From NCBI GenBank assembly GCA_037903355.1, contig JBAJFE010000009.1, positions 930,001 to 994,000 of the forward strand: a stretch of 64,000 bases of DNA, read 5' to 3'. Source of the stretch: Trichuris trichiura (lineage: Eukaryota; Nematoda; Enoplea; Trichinellida; Trichuridae). Every line of letters starts with the position of its first letter. Position 1 is the first letter of the stretch. Below, piece after piece: positions 35,561-46,198 of the stretch. Below the pieces are notes generated by a model that was not told the DNA's origin, ran no database searches, and saw only the letters and a list, made by a program, of their open reading frames with translations. Made by a program: the position numbers and the translations under genes.

Positions 35561-36739
35561 AGTTGAATCTTTGTGTTCGTAACGCAGCAGAAAGTAAGAG
35601 CAGTTTTCGGGCATATTCGCTTACGATTGCTACCTGCCTGTGTCATGCATTTATGATTAGCGCTTGATGTTACCAACCACTTTTCCCGTGGTTTCCTTCG
35701 CATGAGATGAAAGTAACAGATGCTTTTAATCGTGCACGAATTAACAAACGGAGCTTCAAGGTGTACGCCGCGTAGAGTCGCTGTGATGACCGGGCAACAT
35801 CAGTAAGGATCTGTTTATTAATTTCTGTACTATTAAAAGCATCTGTTACTTTTACCTCGCGCTGATTAAGCAGCACCAAAGCCGTGTGCCAGCGTAATTC
35901 GTGGCAGCTGTAACCAATGAAGCTCGATCTCGAAACATTTGGTTTGTACTTATATTTTGCCTCATTAATCTGTTGCCTGTGTTTTGCATAAAAGACCGTA
36001 GATTTTTCACTACTCCCACTGGCCACTTACCTGCGCCACCCTCTCTTCCGCTCAATAGGACTACGTTTTTACATTCTTCACCTACCATTGTTTTCCATTC
36101 ATCTATAACTATGGTTCAACAATATATTGAAAGGCACATAGTGGTATCCCGGTATCGGTAACTATTTTTTTTGAAGATATAGCTGTTAGTTAGTAATATA
36201 GTTACGAAAGTGCAACTTTCTCCTTTAGCCGGAACATGAGTACTTCGAAAGGCTTTACTCTCCCTTAGCTTGTATGCAGATAGACGTTCGTATCTCGTTT
36301 GCCCAAAAAGGAAAACGCTGTAATATACGAACAACGTTACGCTTACTGAGGTTGGCTGACGCCGAGACGATTTTGACATTGTTTCGTAGGGCATAGGAAA
36401 AGAAAACACTGGAAAATGTCCCCTCTTAGCTATCGAAGTTTAGACAATCGTCTAGAAATTAGCGGCAGTTCGCTCGGATTGCAAAGAATTTAGAATTAGT
36501 GCACCAATTTTCGATGACAGAAGTATCTTAAGCAATGTTCCTTGAAAGTCAATAATTCTTCCACTCGATTTCAAGCGATTGAAGCGTCCCTTAGGACTGC
36601 GCAGTTTCCATTCAAACAACCTTTTTAGGTCTCGTTGTGCCAGATGTAAAGAGCTTCTTTAATTTTCCGTAGGCGTACATTGCTTTCGCAGCATAGGACT
36701 TTCGGCTATAGAGATTGGTTGCAATGTAAGGCGTGTTCC

Positions 36740-38490
36740 ACAACGTCCGTTATGAACAAAAACGAATTTGTACACGCTCGTAGGACTTCGGCGCGCGAAA
36801 GCAGTTTAAAATTTTTGTAAACTTCGTGCAGAGAATGCTGTAAACGATAAGCAGGTTGAGCCTGCAGACTCTTTATACACTGAACTACTTTTTTAGGCTG
36901 TTCACCAGTATACAGTCCCTCAGTTGTGAAACATACTGTCTCCGAGAATGCAGTATTTTGAGACGACGCTCTTGAAAATCAGGTTCTTAATATGCAACTG
37001 GATTTGCCACGTCCTGGACAAATGCCTCAGCGCACAGGCTTCAGGAACGCAGTTGCAATGGCAGCCCGGTGGAAGAGTCATAAGAAAAAAGACATACTAT
37101 ATCTGATCGAGGAACAGAATAAATTATCGTGCGTTCTGGATTGTACATTATTCATTTTTGTTTCATTCGCCGGTTTTAACAATAAATGAATTTGCAATTA
37201 AAAGTTTTCCTATTACGAGTTCATTCTTGTTGTGATGCGGCTTTGTTGGTGTGCTAAGCTACGAGCTATGGGGACCAACTATTTGAGCGACCATTAGCGA
37301 GCAACTGCTCTGCGCGTACAGGGAAAGCTATGCTCAGGTTGGAAGACAATGTTATGAGCTCAATTTGAAAACTGCGTACGTGTCGACATAGCTTCTTAAG
37401 GTGACGATGATGTTCATGTTCCGTCCACTCGCTGTACCGACCGCGTCAGTTGCGTGCTAGAATAATTCGATTTCGGTTCTGTAACAGTCACGTTAGCTAT
37501 AACCCAGCGATTGGACTAGTATGTCCTAGCACAGCATCCCGTTGGTCATGTTGAACTTCAAAAAAAAGCGAACGGCTTTTAAGGGAACTTTTCAGACATT
37601 CAATGGAGCAGCCGCATGAAAAATCCTGACTCACATTCAATTTGCTTAGGTAGCATACGTTAGGAATTTCGCTCAGCCGGAACATTAGATCTAAGCGTCT
37701 CACTTGATTGATGTCTGTTCTGAGCGGGATACATACAACTTAATTTGCTCACAATAACATTGTTTCTCACAGAAAGGAGAGGCATAAATTAGCTTTTTAA
37801 ACAAAGCGTTCCCATAGAGTGGGTTTTGAGGTTAGGTTTGTCAGCGCTCTCTATTTGTTCTGTGGAACACCCGTAACTTATTAGCTTCCGACTTTGGGAA
37901 ACAAGGCTTATTCAAGTAAAACGAAAGAGATGAACTCAGAGCAGGTCTGTCTGTTCTTAAAGCTTACAGTTCCCTGTAGAATAATTGTTTTATCTACTTT
38001 ATAGAATCCAACGCCGAAAACACCGTTCCCGCGCAAGATTTCTGAGAGCAGCAGCTGCTGATGGGATTTGTGGGCCCATCCAGGGTCTTTGGGCGGCACC
38101 TCCGCATGCTGCCGGCCCTCAAAACTGATAAAGTCATGCTAGACGAAGTAGATGAACAGTGAGAAAGTCTGTCTTTTTGTTAAAGCTTAATATTCTCTAT
38201 CAAACAACTGTTTGATCTACTTTTTAAAATTGAACCTGCAAAACACAGGTCTCACGCAAAAAGACCTGCTAAATACTGCTCTGTATATACTTTCTCTGAG
38301 GACTTCATCAACGCCTTTTGCGTTGTTGGTTTTTAGCAGAACCGTAAGAGCGTTACATAACCACTTTACTACACACGCAAGTCAGAAGACAACGAACAAC
38401 AGTACCGGTACTGGATAGGTAGGTCTATGTCATGCGGTATCCTTCTTTGATACTTTAGTAACAAGGGCAGTCGCGCCCATTTCGGTATCG
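36740..38490. repeat. 3.5-kb tandem array, copy 3 (truncated)
   Basis: It begins at the AATTTTTGTAAACTTCG block (~36,810) and runs through the ORF block (36992-37189), TCTGAGAGCAGCAGCTGCTG (~38,040) and CAGAACCGTAAGAGCGTTAC (~38,337). It ends near 38,490, lacking the second half of the unit. It is more similar to copy 2 than to copy 1 in the ORF and CAGAACCG blocks. Confidence 0.8.
36992..37189 (+). pseudogene. Array ORF, copy 3 (frame as copy 2)
   Basis: 65-aa frame, MQLDLPRPGQMPQRTGF then RWKSHKKKDILYLIEEQNKL, ending FAGFNNK. It is nearly identical to the copy-2 frame; the length difference is one codon, so the reading frame is kept between copies 2 and 3. That is mild evidence that this frame is, or was, translated. 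Confidence 0.4.
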
Positions 38491-40577
38491 TTTGAGATGT
38501 TGAAACAACGTAAGAACCATGAAATCTTTTCGTTCACTTTTAAAATTCTATCTTTTTATCTGTTTCCTCGCAAGGAATACAGCACTTTGACATTAGTAAG
38601 TTTTTTTCTTCCAGTAAACATGCAGTGAAACAAACAACATCGATTATTCATTTTTTCTCACGTTATGTCTTAGAAATACGCTCTTCCTTTTTATTAAGCA
38701 TTACCTAAGCATAAGCCGAACTTAAACTGCCCGTTTATGTTCAAGCTTAGGTAGCGGTGGAGCAGGATAATCGGCAAAGTCGGAATGCGACTGTTAGACG
38801 AATAACTGAGTAATTAGTCTTGTTTATCTTGCTGTATGTTTATGGGTTGAACAAACCTGATTACTAACAAAATACAGTATTCTTTCCAGGCATAGAAAAA
38901 GTTACATTCAAAAATGTTATGTGTAAAATTTCAGAATTTTTTTCCTCTGTGTATTCCTTTTCATCTACGTTTGCCATCAGTGAAGGCAAGAAGTATTTCT
39001 AGTTAAATAACAGATGCGCAGCTAATCGATAAGTGGGATCAATTGGAAATTTGAAACAATGCCTGAACGCTGAGAACTTGTAGAATCTGCATGGATTGAA
39101 AGATTAGAATTTTCGCTGTTAGCCAACATGTGCCTGTCATTTCGCTTAAGATAAGAGTGTATTGAAAAGAAAATCAGTGCTTTTTAAATTCATACGATTG
39201 ACATCCACCTGCTGGGAAGGCTGTTGGTTTTAAAATACGTACGGAGAATGAACTGTTTCAGGCAAATAAAAGTTGCCACAGAATATTTCGTAAGACGGAA
39301 TGTCAGAATAAATTAAAATAATGCCAATGCGAAACATTACATATCCAAAATAATGCCGCTTCCTTTACCGTAGAATAAAATAAAATTAAAATAATGATTA
39401 AGTTACTGCCAATTTGGCGACATGCCTACGAAAAGCACTTGGAAATAATGTTTATAATAAAAATTAAAGGTTAATCGTACCCCTAAAAGTTACATAAGGC
39501 TCTGCTCCACATTCATAGTCAGAACTGCCAGCAACGCCGGAATCGATATACTGCTTTTCACGGCTGAAGAATAGGACGAGATTAGTAACCGGAAAGCCTG
39601 GAACGTTCTGCTACGTTCTCTCATTTCATTTTATTGAAAAAAGCGTCCATTCTTGTTGAACCAGTTTTTTATTTGTTTTTAAACAGGTTTTGCAAGATCG
39701 ATGCTGAATGCTTCCCGGAAAATAAAAAACAAAGAAAACTACAACATCTTATACGCCCCTAAAGAGAAGCTATATTTTCTCTGCTCCTTGTCATCCTTAC
39801 ACCAAACGCGGAATAACGTTACGCTTTCTAGCTGAAGTTACGCAAGATTACATACGCCCAGCTTAAATATAAGAAAGTACTTTCACCCAGTTTGAAGACG
39901 AAACCCTCTTCTTGCAGTCCAGTTGCAATGCGGAATGTTACGTTGCTATGCGCCTTTCAAAACAACGGTCGCCCATTAGGGGCAACAAAAAATTAACGTT
40001 GCCTGCTTCCGTCGGGAACTTTTATTGGATTTCGGTGATTTGACAGCTTTGGCGAAGAAAAAAACTTTCTCGCACGCTATCGAAGTGAAAACATTACACT
40101 GTGGATGTTTACCTGAGCATTTGATTATCTTTACTGTAATATTTATGTTAGCAATTTGTTGCTTTTTTATTACGGTAATCAAGTGGGTTTGCCACATTGA
40201 CGGACGGGATTCTTGTTCAATGTTTACTTTGCTTTTTTTGCTAGCAGTATCTTTTGCGTATCTTTTAGGTTGCACATCCTAAAGTGTCCGTATCTGTCGG
40301 GCGGGGCAATGCTTCTGTTTTGCTTTGTTTCTTTAGTTTATTTCCAAACCTAAATTATGGCCGCTGTAGCGAAATTGACGCGTTTGAATAGTAGCAACGT
40401 CCTTTCAGCTCGTCATTGGTTTGCGCCGATCGTAGCGCTTTTTGTTGATTGTGTCGCCGCTTGTAATTCGATGCGCAGTTGTTGCCGGCTTTGGTGATTC
40501 GTTTATTCACGCGTTTTTTCACATCATGCGCTGTACATTTAAGAAATGCACAGGCTGCGTTAAATACTGCCGTTTCC
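38491..40577. other. Intergenic, AT-rich, with a MITE fragment
   Basis: A decayed MITE interior (ATTACCTAAGCATAAGCC facing AAGCTTAGGTAGCGG) lies at about 38,690-38,810. The rest is AT-rich. An open plus-strand stretch at about 39,990-40,282 encodes two hydrophobic segments (LIIFTVIFMLAICCFFITVI and MFTLLFLLAVSFAYLLG) but has no ATG before the first of them; it could be a final exon of a small membrane protein or chance. Confidence 0.4.
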
Positions 40578-42435
40578 ATGATCAACACCCTTCAATCCGA
40601 GCTTCTTTACTTGGACATTAAGGTCAATGCGCATCTGCGTAAGTATACGCACTGTTTGATGCATTTGATTACCCTATCCGACATTGCTTTACCTAGTCGG
40701 TCGTTTGTTCATTGAACCCATTGGTCAAGCTGCCGATAATTTCCTCGTTCAAATATTCAATTTTTTGCAAAATAACATCAGCAATGGCACGATTGGTTGC
40801 GTTTCCAAAGGTGCGAAATTTTTCATCTTTTTTCCTCAACTTTATTCTTCTTTCTCAGTCGATAGATTACGGTCGGTAGAGTTGGATTGGTCTTCCGATA
40901 TTAAGAATTCATTCCAACAGTATTGCGTATCCCGCGGCGCAACCAGTATCACGATTCCTTGTCCATTAGGTCAGAATGCTATCAGAGATTTGGACCTTAC
41001 CGCGAAGGTATGCTTGTAAGCTTCTCACGTTATTGTATTGTTATTGCTTCGCTTTCCAAGTATTTTCTATTTCCATTTCTCCGCAGTAATGCTACGGGTT
41101 ATCTGATTTCTCTTAGATACATAAAAAGTGCTAAATCAGTATTTCTTTTTTTTTTAGCTTTTGATTAGGGTTATCATTGTTTTATGTAAATTATTTTGCA
41201 TTTAGGAGCAGATAGCGTTTGTCGGGCTTATAAATGATGCATCCAATGGTGCCGTACTACCTCGTATAGTTGTGTTCACGTCACATTGGGGTGCTTCAAC
41301 ATTCGGTGGTCCTTTAGTTGGACGAATTTACAAAGGCACCGATTTGATTTTGCATATTTCCGCACTGCCTACAAAGTCGACCAACCGTCCAGTTGAGGTA
41401 AGCATACGATATACTGGTAATGGACTTAATTGTTATCACATACAACTAGTGGGAGCTGAGGAACTATTATCCCTTAGCCTGTTTTTCATGCTTAGGCTTA
41501 AGAACGGCAATGCTTCATTTGAATATCATTTTAGACATGCTCGATTGAAGAAATCGGCACTATTGCATCGGGTTGCAACTTGAATTTGCGACAGCGCGAC
41601 GTTCTGTTGGACGTCTTTCCAGATTCTCCAAGTTCAGCTTCCGTCAATTATTGGGATGTTCGTAATTCTCACCTTTCAACTATAGGAAATGATCGTAGCT
41701 TTTAGGTGATGAAGGTTATGAATATTGTGTTGGCAATTAAGTCTTCGGGCAGCCTTCTGTTTCGACAAGAAAAGTACCACATGGCATTATATCGTTTTGG
41801 AAAGGCTATCCGCTATGTAAATGCTGCTTGCTCATTTTATCGTCCGAACAAAGATTTAGAAGCCAAATATTTGTCCGTCGTGTTATCTTGCATTTTGAAC
41901 AGGTGCTTTCTTTTTATCTTAACTATATTTGATAAAAGTTTGATATCACTTTCAGCGCGGCTTGTAAAATCAAGCTTAAAGATTTTTCGGGTGCTCTTGA
42001 AGATTGCAATGAAGTACGTTTTGTCGTATTATTTGCTATGCGCTTATTTGGTAATTATTTTCAGGCTATGGAATTGGATCCATCTAATCCGAAAGCTTAC
42101 TATAGACGAGGGCAAGCGTATCACGGCAAGCTATGCTACGAGCGAAGCTTGGTAATTTTAGTTGTTTACTTAAAGTTGTTTAACATCTCTTAGCAGTTCT
42201 AAAGCTTGTTGCAACTCGGCTGTTTTACGCGTTCTAGTCAGAGGCTTATTTCAGTTCGATTTGTTCACAGCGCTCCGCTTGGCACCGCATGATAGAGGTA
42301 AGCAGTAATTCGAACGTGCATTTCCCAGCTGTTACTTTGTCAGCAATCAAAAACGAAATAGCAGCTGTCACTGGCGCAATACAAGTGTACAAAAAGAAGA
42401 AAATGCGTACACAGCCAGCCAACTCCCAGGAATAG
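40578..42435 (+). CDS. Cyclophilin-40-like protein with degenerate PPIase domain and TPR domain
   Basis: Ten exons (40578-40638, 40697-40810, 40859-41007, 41206-41397, 41535-41657, 41706-41902, 41956-42013, 42065-42151, 42255-42297, 42344-42435) sum to 1116 nt, 371 aa, essentially the length of human PPID (370). The C-terminal TPR domain is clear: KYHMALYRFGKAIRYVN, ALEDCNEAMELDPSNPKAYY, RRGQAYHGK, FTALRLAPHDRA, ending KNEIAAVTGAIQVYKKKK. Cyp40 uses these repeats to bind the Hsp90 C-terminus. The N-terminal half aligns only loosely with cyclophilin (LLYLDIKVNAHLLGRLFIE, ASNGAVLPRIVVF, VGRIYKGTDLILHIS, SIEEIGTIASG). The FHR, QGGD and GSQFFI motifs are not visible, so isomerase activity is unlikely. 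It converges with FRA10AC1, 400 bp apart. Confidence 0.75.
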
Positions 42436-42838
42436 CTGTCCTATTCTTTTTTCTTCTATTAATAGTTACATAGTAACATTTTAATTGTCAATTTTTTAAA
42501 ATCACAGATTCGCCTATCCATTTCCTGTGTAAGGTCATACAATTGTTGCGCTCTTTCGTTTAGCCAAACAGGCGACATTATCAAATGATAAAACCATCTT
42601 GTTAAAAATTAATTTTTTGTTCAAAAGTGCAAAGTATATGCATAGGATAAACTACTGCCGATCTACTGAATTTTGTCTTTTGTTGGCTGCAACTATATCG
42701 AAGCGTTAAACCGAAAGAAAAGCATAACGTGAATTACAGTACGTGATGCTCAGGTTGTCATGTAACCTAACTATAATCGACGTGCAGCGCAATCGTAAAA
42801 CGAACGCGTAGTTATTTTTTACCTGGAAAAATTATAAT

Positions 42839-44373
42839 TTACAAGAGCATAGAATCTATTAAACATTCATCGTCTGAAGAGTTCCATTGTTGCGAAGTAG
42901 CATCAGAGCGGCTGGCGTTTTCTTCATGCTTTGATTTTGCCAAATTTCTCCTACACGAATGTCGTACAGGCGGGAAGCTGTAGCGTCACAAAAGCGCTTA
43001 CCTTTGTTTATAATTAAGCTTCTTTGAACATGCCGGACACAATCCTGAAAAGCGTGAGCACAGAAGGTTGAGTGATTCGACCAGTTACGACGAACTTACG
43101 CAGTTTTACAAGGGCTGATTTCTTTTCCCCGTCTTCAACGTAGTTAAATTTGCATTCCCAACTGGCCAAGTCTTCTTTGGAATTGCAATGTTTTTCGCCA
43201 CATATAAACTGGCCTGAACATTTTTACCTGTTAAACAAAAGGTTGTTGGCGCGAAGAGATGTTTAACCTTTTCCGTCAATTACTTCCTGCTCTATGCGCC
43301 ACCTGAGGCCAATCTGGTAGAGAAAGTAAAATATTATTAATAATTGCGAAATTCCTATCCAAATACTTTATTTTCCTTGAAATGGCTCAAGTCGCCAATG
43401 CAATATTCCTTGTACAGCTTTTCGTAATACCTTTTGGCTAGCTTCTTTTCCCTGAAACATGCATCGTCCCTGTATGCGTATATCAGTGGAGAAGAACCCA
43501 ACGTACCATGTATCAGCTTCATCGTCGTCGCGCCAAAGAAATTTTGAATTACTTCGGATCAAATCGATATCGGTTTTATCGCGGCTTCTAAATCGAACAA
43601 CAGGTCAAAAGCTGACGAAAATGAAAGCCGCTTGATTTCAAAGGTTGCTGCACACTGCATCACAAGGATGAAATAAAAGTAAGTACAACGGTGCCAATAT
43701 ATTTAACGTAGGTTTTCTTAAAAATCAGAAGAAATATCTGGGTGGTTCTACTAGCAAAAGGATTGATTTAATGAGACTACTAATGCCCTCTACGGTTTTT
43801 CCTTCATTTCTCACTGTAACGTGTTACTTCCCACGCAGTATGCACTTGTGAAACCGTTACGAAAAAAGCTAACTGTAGATATAGTACGAAAACAAAAAAA
43901 TGACTACAAAAGTGGTAGCCCTCTTCGAAAGAGCATTACGTAGTACAACTGCTTACGTATCGCGTTGGAGTATTGTGCTTGAACCAGGATTGGTCAAGAA
44001 ATATTGGTTTATCAGTCTCTTGTGTCGCGAATACTGAAAAAGGTACAGAATCACGCCGTATTGAACAAAGACAAAGAATTGGCAGAGCTCACAACGTCCA
44101 AGTGCAGAACATTTTGTCTTTTCGTATTTTCCCTGAACAAAAAGAATCTACGCTCGGTGATTGTTCAACCTTCGGCTTTTACTTTGCGCATTCCTCGTAG
44201 AAAAATTCTTTAGTCGCTTTTGGCACGGGTGGGGCAGTCTCTTTTTGAAACGACTCCAAACGACGTTTGCTGAAGTTGACAATAAGGCAGTTAGTTGGCA
44301 GACGACATGCAAAATACCGTTTTCGTTCACTTTCGCTGTTGTAGTCTAGCTCGGAACTGAGATCGTCATGCAT
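42839..44373 (-). CDS. FRA10AC1: FRA10AC1 homologue
   Basis: Seven or more minus-strand exons. Start at 44373 (MHDDLSSELDYNSESER), then FQKETAPPVPKATKEFF, YSRHKRLINQYFLTNP (about 43,930-44,010), DKTDIDLIRSNSKFLWRDDD (about 43,510-43,590), RYYEKLYKEYCIGDLSHFKE (about 43,370-43,440), GLRWRIEQEVIDGKGQF with the zinc-like ligands CGEKHC, WECKFNYVEDGEKKSALVKL, LCPACSKKLNYK and an acidic tail ending DDECLIDSMLL (stop 42839). The order and spacing match animal FRA10AC1, including IRENHRFLW, YCIADLSKYKENK and FGFRWRVEKEV. FRA10AC1 is a nuclear protein associated with spliceosomes. Exon limits in the N-terminal third are approximate. Confidence 0.85.
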
Positions 44374-44756
44374 ATTCGCAATGTCCACTCTCTGCGTTCA
44401 ATTTATTCACGTAAAAGTCTCCCTTCCTGAAAAAATCATACATAAAATTCACAGATCCTGAGTGTTACAGTATGCTTTCGCCTTAAGCAATAACAATGGC
44501 GCACGTCTACGTTATTTGTCCACATAGAGACGCACCGCGATACGGTGGAAAGTACTACTCTTTGCAAAGTCTCCATCCGGACCAGAAAGGGCGCTTTTAA
44601 AAAATAAATGAGAGTTGCTTTTTCTTACAACAACTTCCGGGACGTTATTAACCATTTCGCATTCACAGAAATATATTTTCATTGTTTGGTTTCTTTTTGT
44701 ACGGATTTTTCGTGTCCCGTTGAATAGACTTTTATTAATAAACTTTTATTAATAAA

Positions 44757-44795
44757 CTCTCCGGAGCTTTCGGGTCATTCGTGACCCGTCATCAG
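44757..44795 (-). ncRNA. Hammerhead-ribozyme-like motif (left arm, minus strand)
   Basis: This is the mirror image of the right-arm motif in the palindrome, with the same CTGATGA, GGGTCA/TGACCC stem and GAAA box on the minus strand. Same reservations as for the right-arm copy. Confidence 0.4.
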
Positions 44796-44828
44796 CGGTC
44801 ATAAGTTGTAGGTATGTAGGTATGACCG

Positions 44829-44867
44829 CTGATGACGGGTCACGAATGACCCGAAAGCTCCGGAGAG
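44829..44867 (+). ncRNA. Hammerhead-ribozyme-like motif (right arm)
   Basis: CTGATGA (44829-44835), stem II GGGTCA-CGAA-TGACCC (44837-44852) and GAAA (44853-44856) are followed by GCTCCGGAGAG, whose CTCCGGAG is self-complementary and could form stem III only between two molecules or as a very short stem. One extra C between CTGATGA and stem II departs from the consensus. I did not find a convincing stem I partner and cleavage triplet, so catalytic activity is doubtful. Confidence 0.4.
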
Positions 44868-45717
44868 TTTATTAATAAAAGTTTATTAATAAAAGTCTAT
44901 TCAACGGGACACGAAAAATCCGTACAAAAAGAAACCAAACAATGAAATTATTTGGTCCCGTACGAAGACACTATATCATCACAGAAATATAATTCTAAAT
45001 TTTGCTTCTTAGGCGCAGGCTGGATAGCCTAGCATTTGCGTTGGCTTAATGTGGTAGCAAGCCATTACAAATGCGGGAAGTGAATTATAAAGGAAATGAG
45101 TTTCACATGAAACAAATAAACGTGGAGAATGACGGCGTGAGGAATTTATTTTATATGCCTTATGGACAGCAGCTTTAATGTATTGCTAAATTAAGTCCCT
45201 AATATTAGGCTACATTAAGCGCGGGATAAAAATGGATAAAAATTGCTCAATAAAGATTAAGCTTGCTTTCCATAGTCGTACGCAATCCCATTAGAGACGA
45301 AGCAGCGCATTCCTTCTTGAACAGGATTACAATCAATTTCTTCTTGTTAAACCAAAGCTGTGCTAAGCAATAGGCCGCGCAAAGTTCATCCTACGAACTT
45401 TACTCCTTATCAAAATATCGACTGGCATTTATGTTCGCTGTGAAACGCATTCTATCCCCTCTAAGGAGAGATTTATTTTAATCGAAATTTGTTGTAGAAC
45501 AAGTCGCATTGATCACGAGAGCGACGAATTGTTCATTTTCCCAAGAGAACAAAGCAGCGAATTCTTCGGCTAGCCGGAATGATTTAATCTAATACCGAAT
45601 GAACTTTTGTTTTCAAGTTCCAGTTTGGAAAACTTTAAAATTTAAAATTTTAAACTTCGCTTACCGTACACCAATGTAAGTACGGAATTTACCGTTGACG
45701 AAAAAATTACAAGCGAT

Positions 45718-46198
45718 ATGGCCGGGCCAAACGTTCAGGGCGGTATTCTTAAATATTGTGCGGCGTGCAAAGGGCAAATACTTGGCTTAACTCATTACAC
45801 TGACGGCCGGCAAATATTTCACAAGGCATGTTTAGTGTGCATCAATTGCTTAGACCAATTGGGAGACGAGGAATTTTACGATGTTGACGGTGCGCACTTC
45901 TGCACAATATGTTATCAGGAAATATATGGACTACCGTGCTGCAAGTGCGATTCAGCCATCACTAGCAGGACATGTTACTCTGTTTTGGGAATGAACTATC
46001 ACTACAACTGCTTGCTGTGCAAAAACTGCAAGCGCGTCTTCGAACTGGAACCAGTAAGATTTAAGGCTTTATTAACCCTATGACGGTTGAAGTGGTTAAT
46101 TACTTCAGGTTTATCTGTACCAGAAAACTTTCCTCTGCAAAAAATGTATAATGGATTCGAAAGCAAATCCGCAGGCGCAAGACCCGCGCGCAAGTTGA
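45718..46198 (+). CDS. Two-LIM-domain protein
   Basis: Two exons (45718-46053, 46109-46198) encode 141 aa. LIM1: CAAC, 17 residues, HKAC, CINC, then CTIC (residues about 14-66). LIM2: CCKC, HYNC, CKNC and, after the intron, CKKC (residues about 73-128). The spacing is that of zinc-binding LIM modules that mediate protein-protein contacts in cytoskeletal or nuclear complexes. There is almost nothing outside the two modules except a short polar tail ending DPRAS. The domain sequence looks nearer to paxillin/zyxin-type LIM modules than to CSRP (no glycine-rich linker), but I cannot name the orthologue. The ATG at 45718 follows an upstream AT-rich leader. Confidence 0.85.

Larger units (their letters stand above)
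32290..36625. repeat. 3.5-kb tandem array, copy 2 (most complete)
   Basis: All blocks of the unit are present: TTTTGCATTTAACGTTTTTC (~32,300), the GCTCGCAACTGCAGTACAGC block (~32,670), the AATTTTTGTAAACT block before the ORF (~33,140), the ORF block (33350-33544), AGCAGCAGCTGCTGGTGGGA (~34,400), CAGAACCGTAAGAGCGTTAC (~34,900), ACTTTAAGTTGTGGTCAGGT (~35,200), the TATAAAATGGACAG block (~35,510) and the inverted repeat. An unshared segment of about 550 bp (about 35,980-36,530) interrupts the end of the unit and may be a later insertion. Confidence 0.8.
44677..44947. mobile_element. 271-bp near-perfect palindrome; Penelope-like-element remnant with hammerhead-like cores
   Basis: Two 127-bp arms (44677-44803 and 44821-44947) are reverse complements around a 17-nt centre. 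Each arm contains CTGATGA, then C, a 6-bp stem GGGTCA/TGACCC closed by CGAA, then GAAA (44829-44856 on plus; mirrored at 44768-44795 on minus). That is the order of hammerhead-ribozyme conserved box 1, stem II and GAAA box. The arms also carry a short direct repeat TTATTAATAAAAGTT. Hammerhead motifs are known in the terminal repeats of Penelope-like retroelements, which often insert as inverted pairs. No reverse transcriptase is present, so this would be a non-autonomous remnant. Confidence 0.6.
44374..45717. other. Divergent intergenic region (FRA10AC1 / LIM gene)
   Basis: This 1.3 kb between two divergent genes contains the ribozyme-like palindrome described separately (44677-44947) and otherwise AT-rich sequence with no supported gene. 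Both promoters should be here. Confidence 0.45.

Noticed and set aside
39976..40275. Minus-strand 99-codon frame (Lys-rich)
   Set aside because: No recognisable domain and it overlaps a plus-strand hydrophobic frame. The Lys richness is the expected shadow of a Phe/Leu-rich antisense strand.
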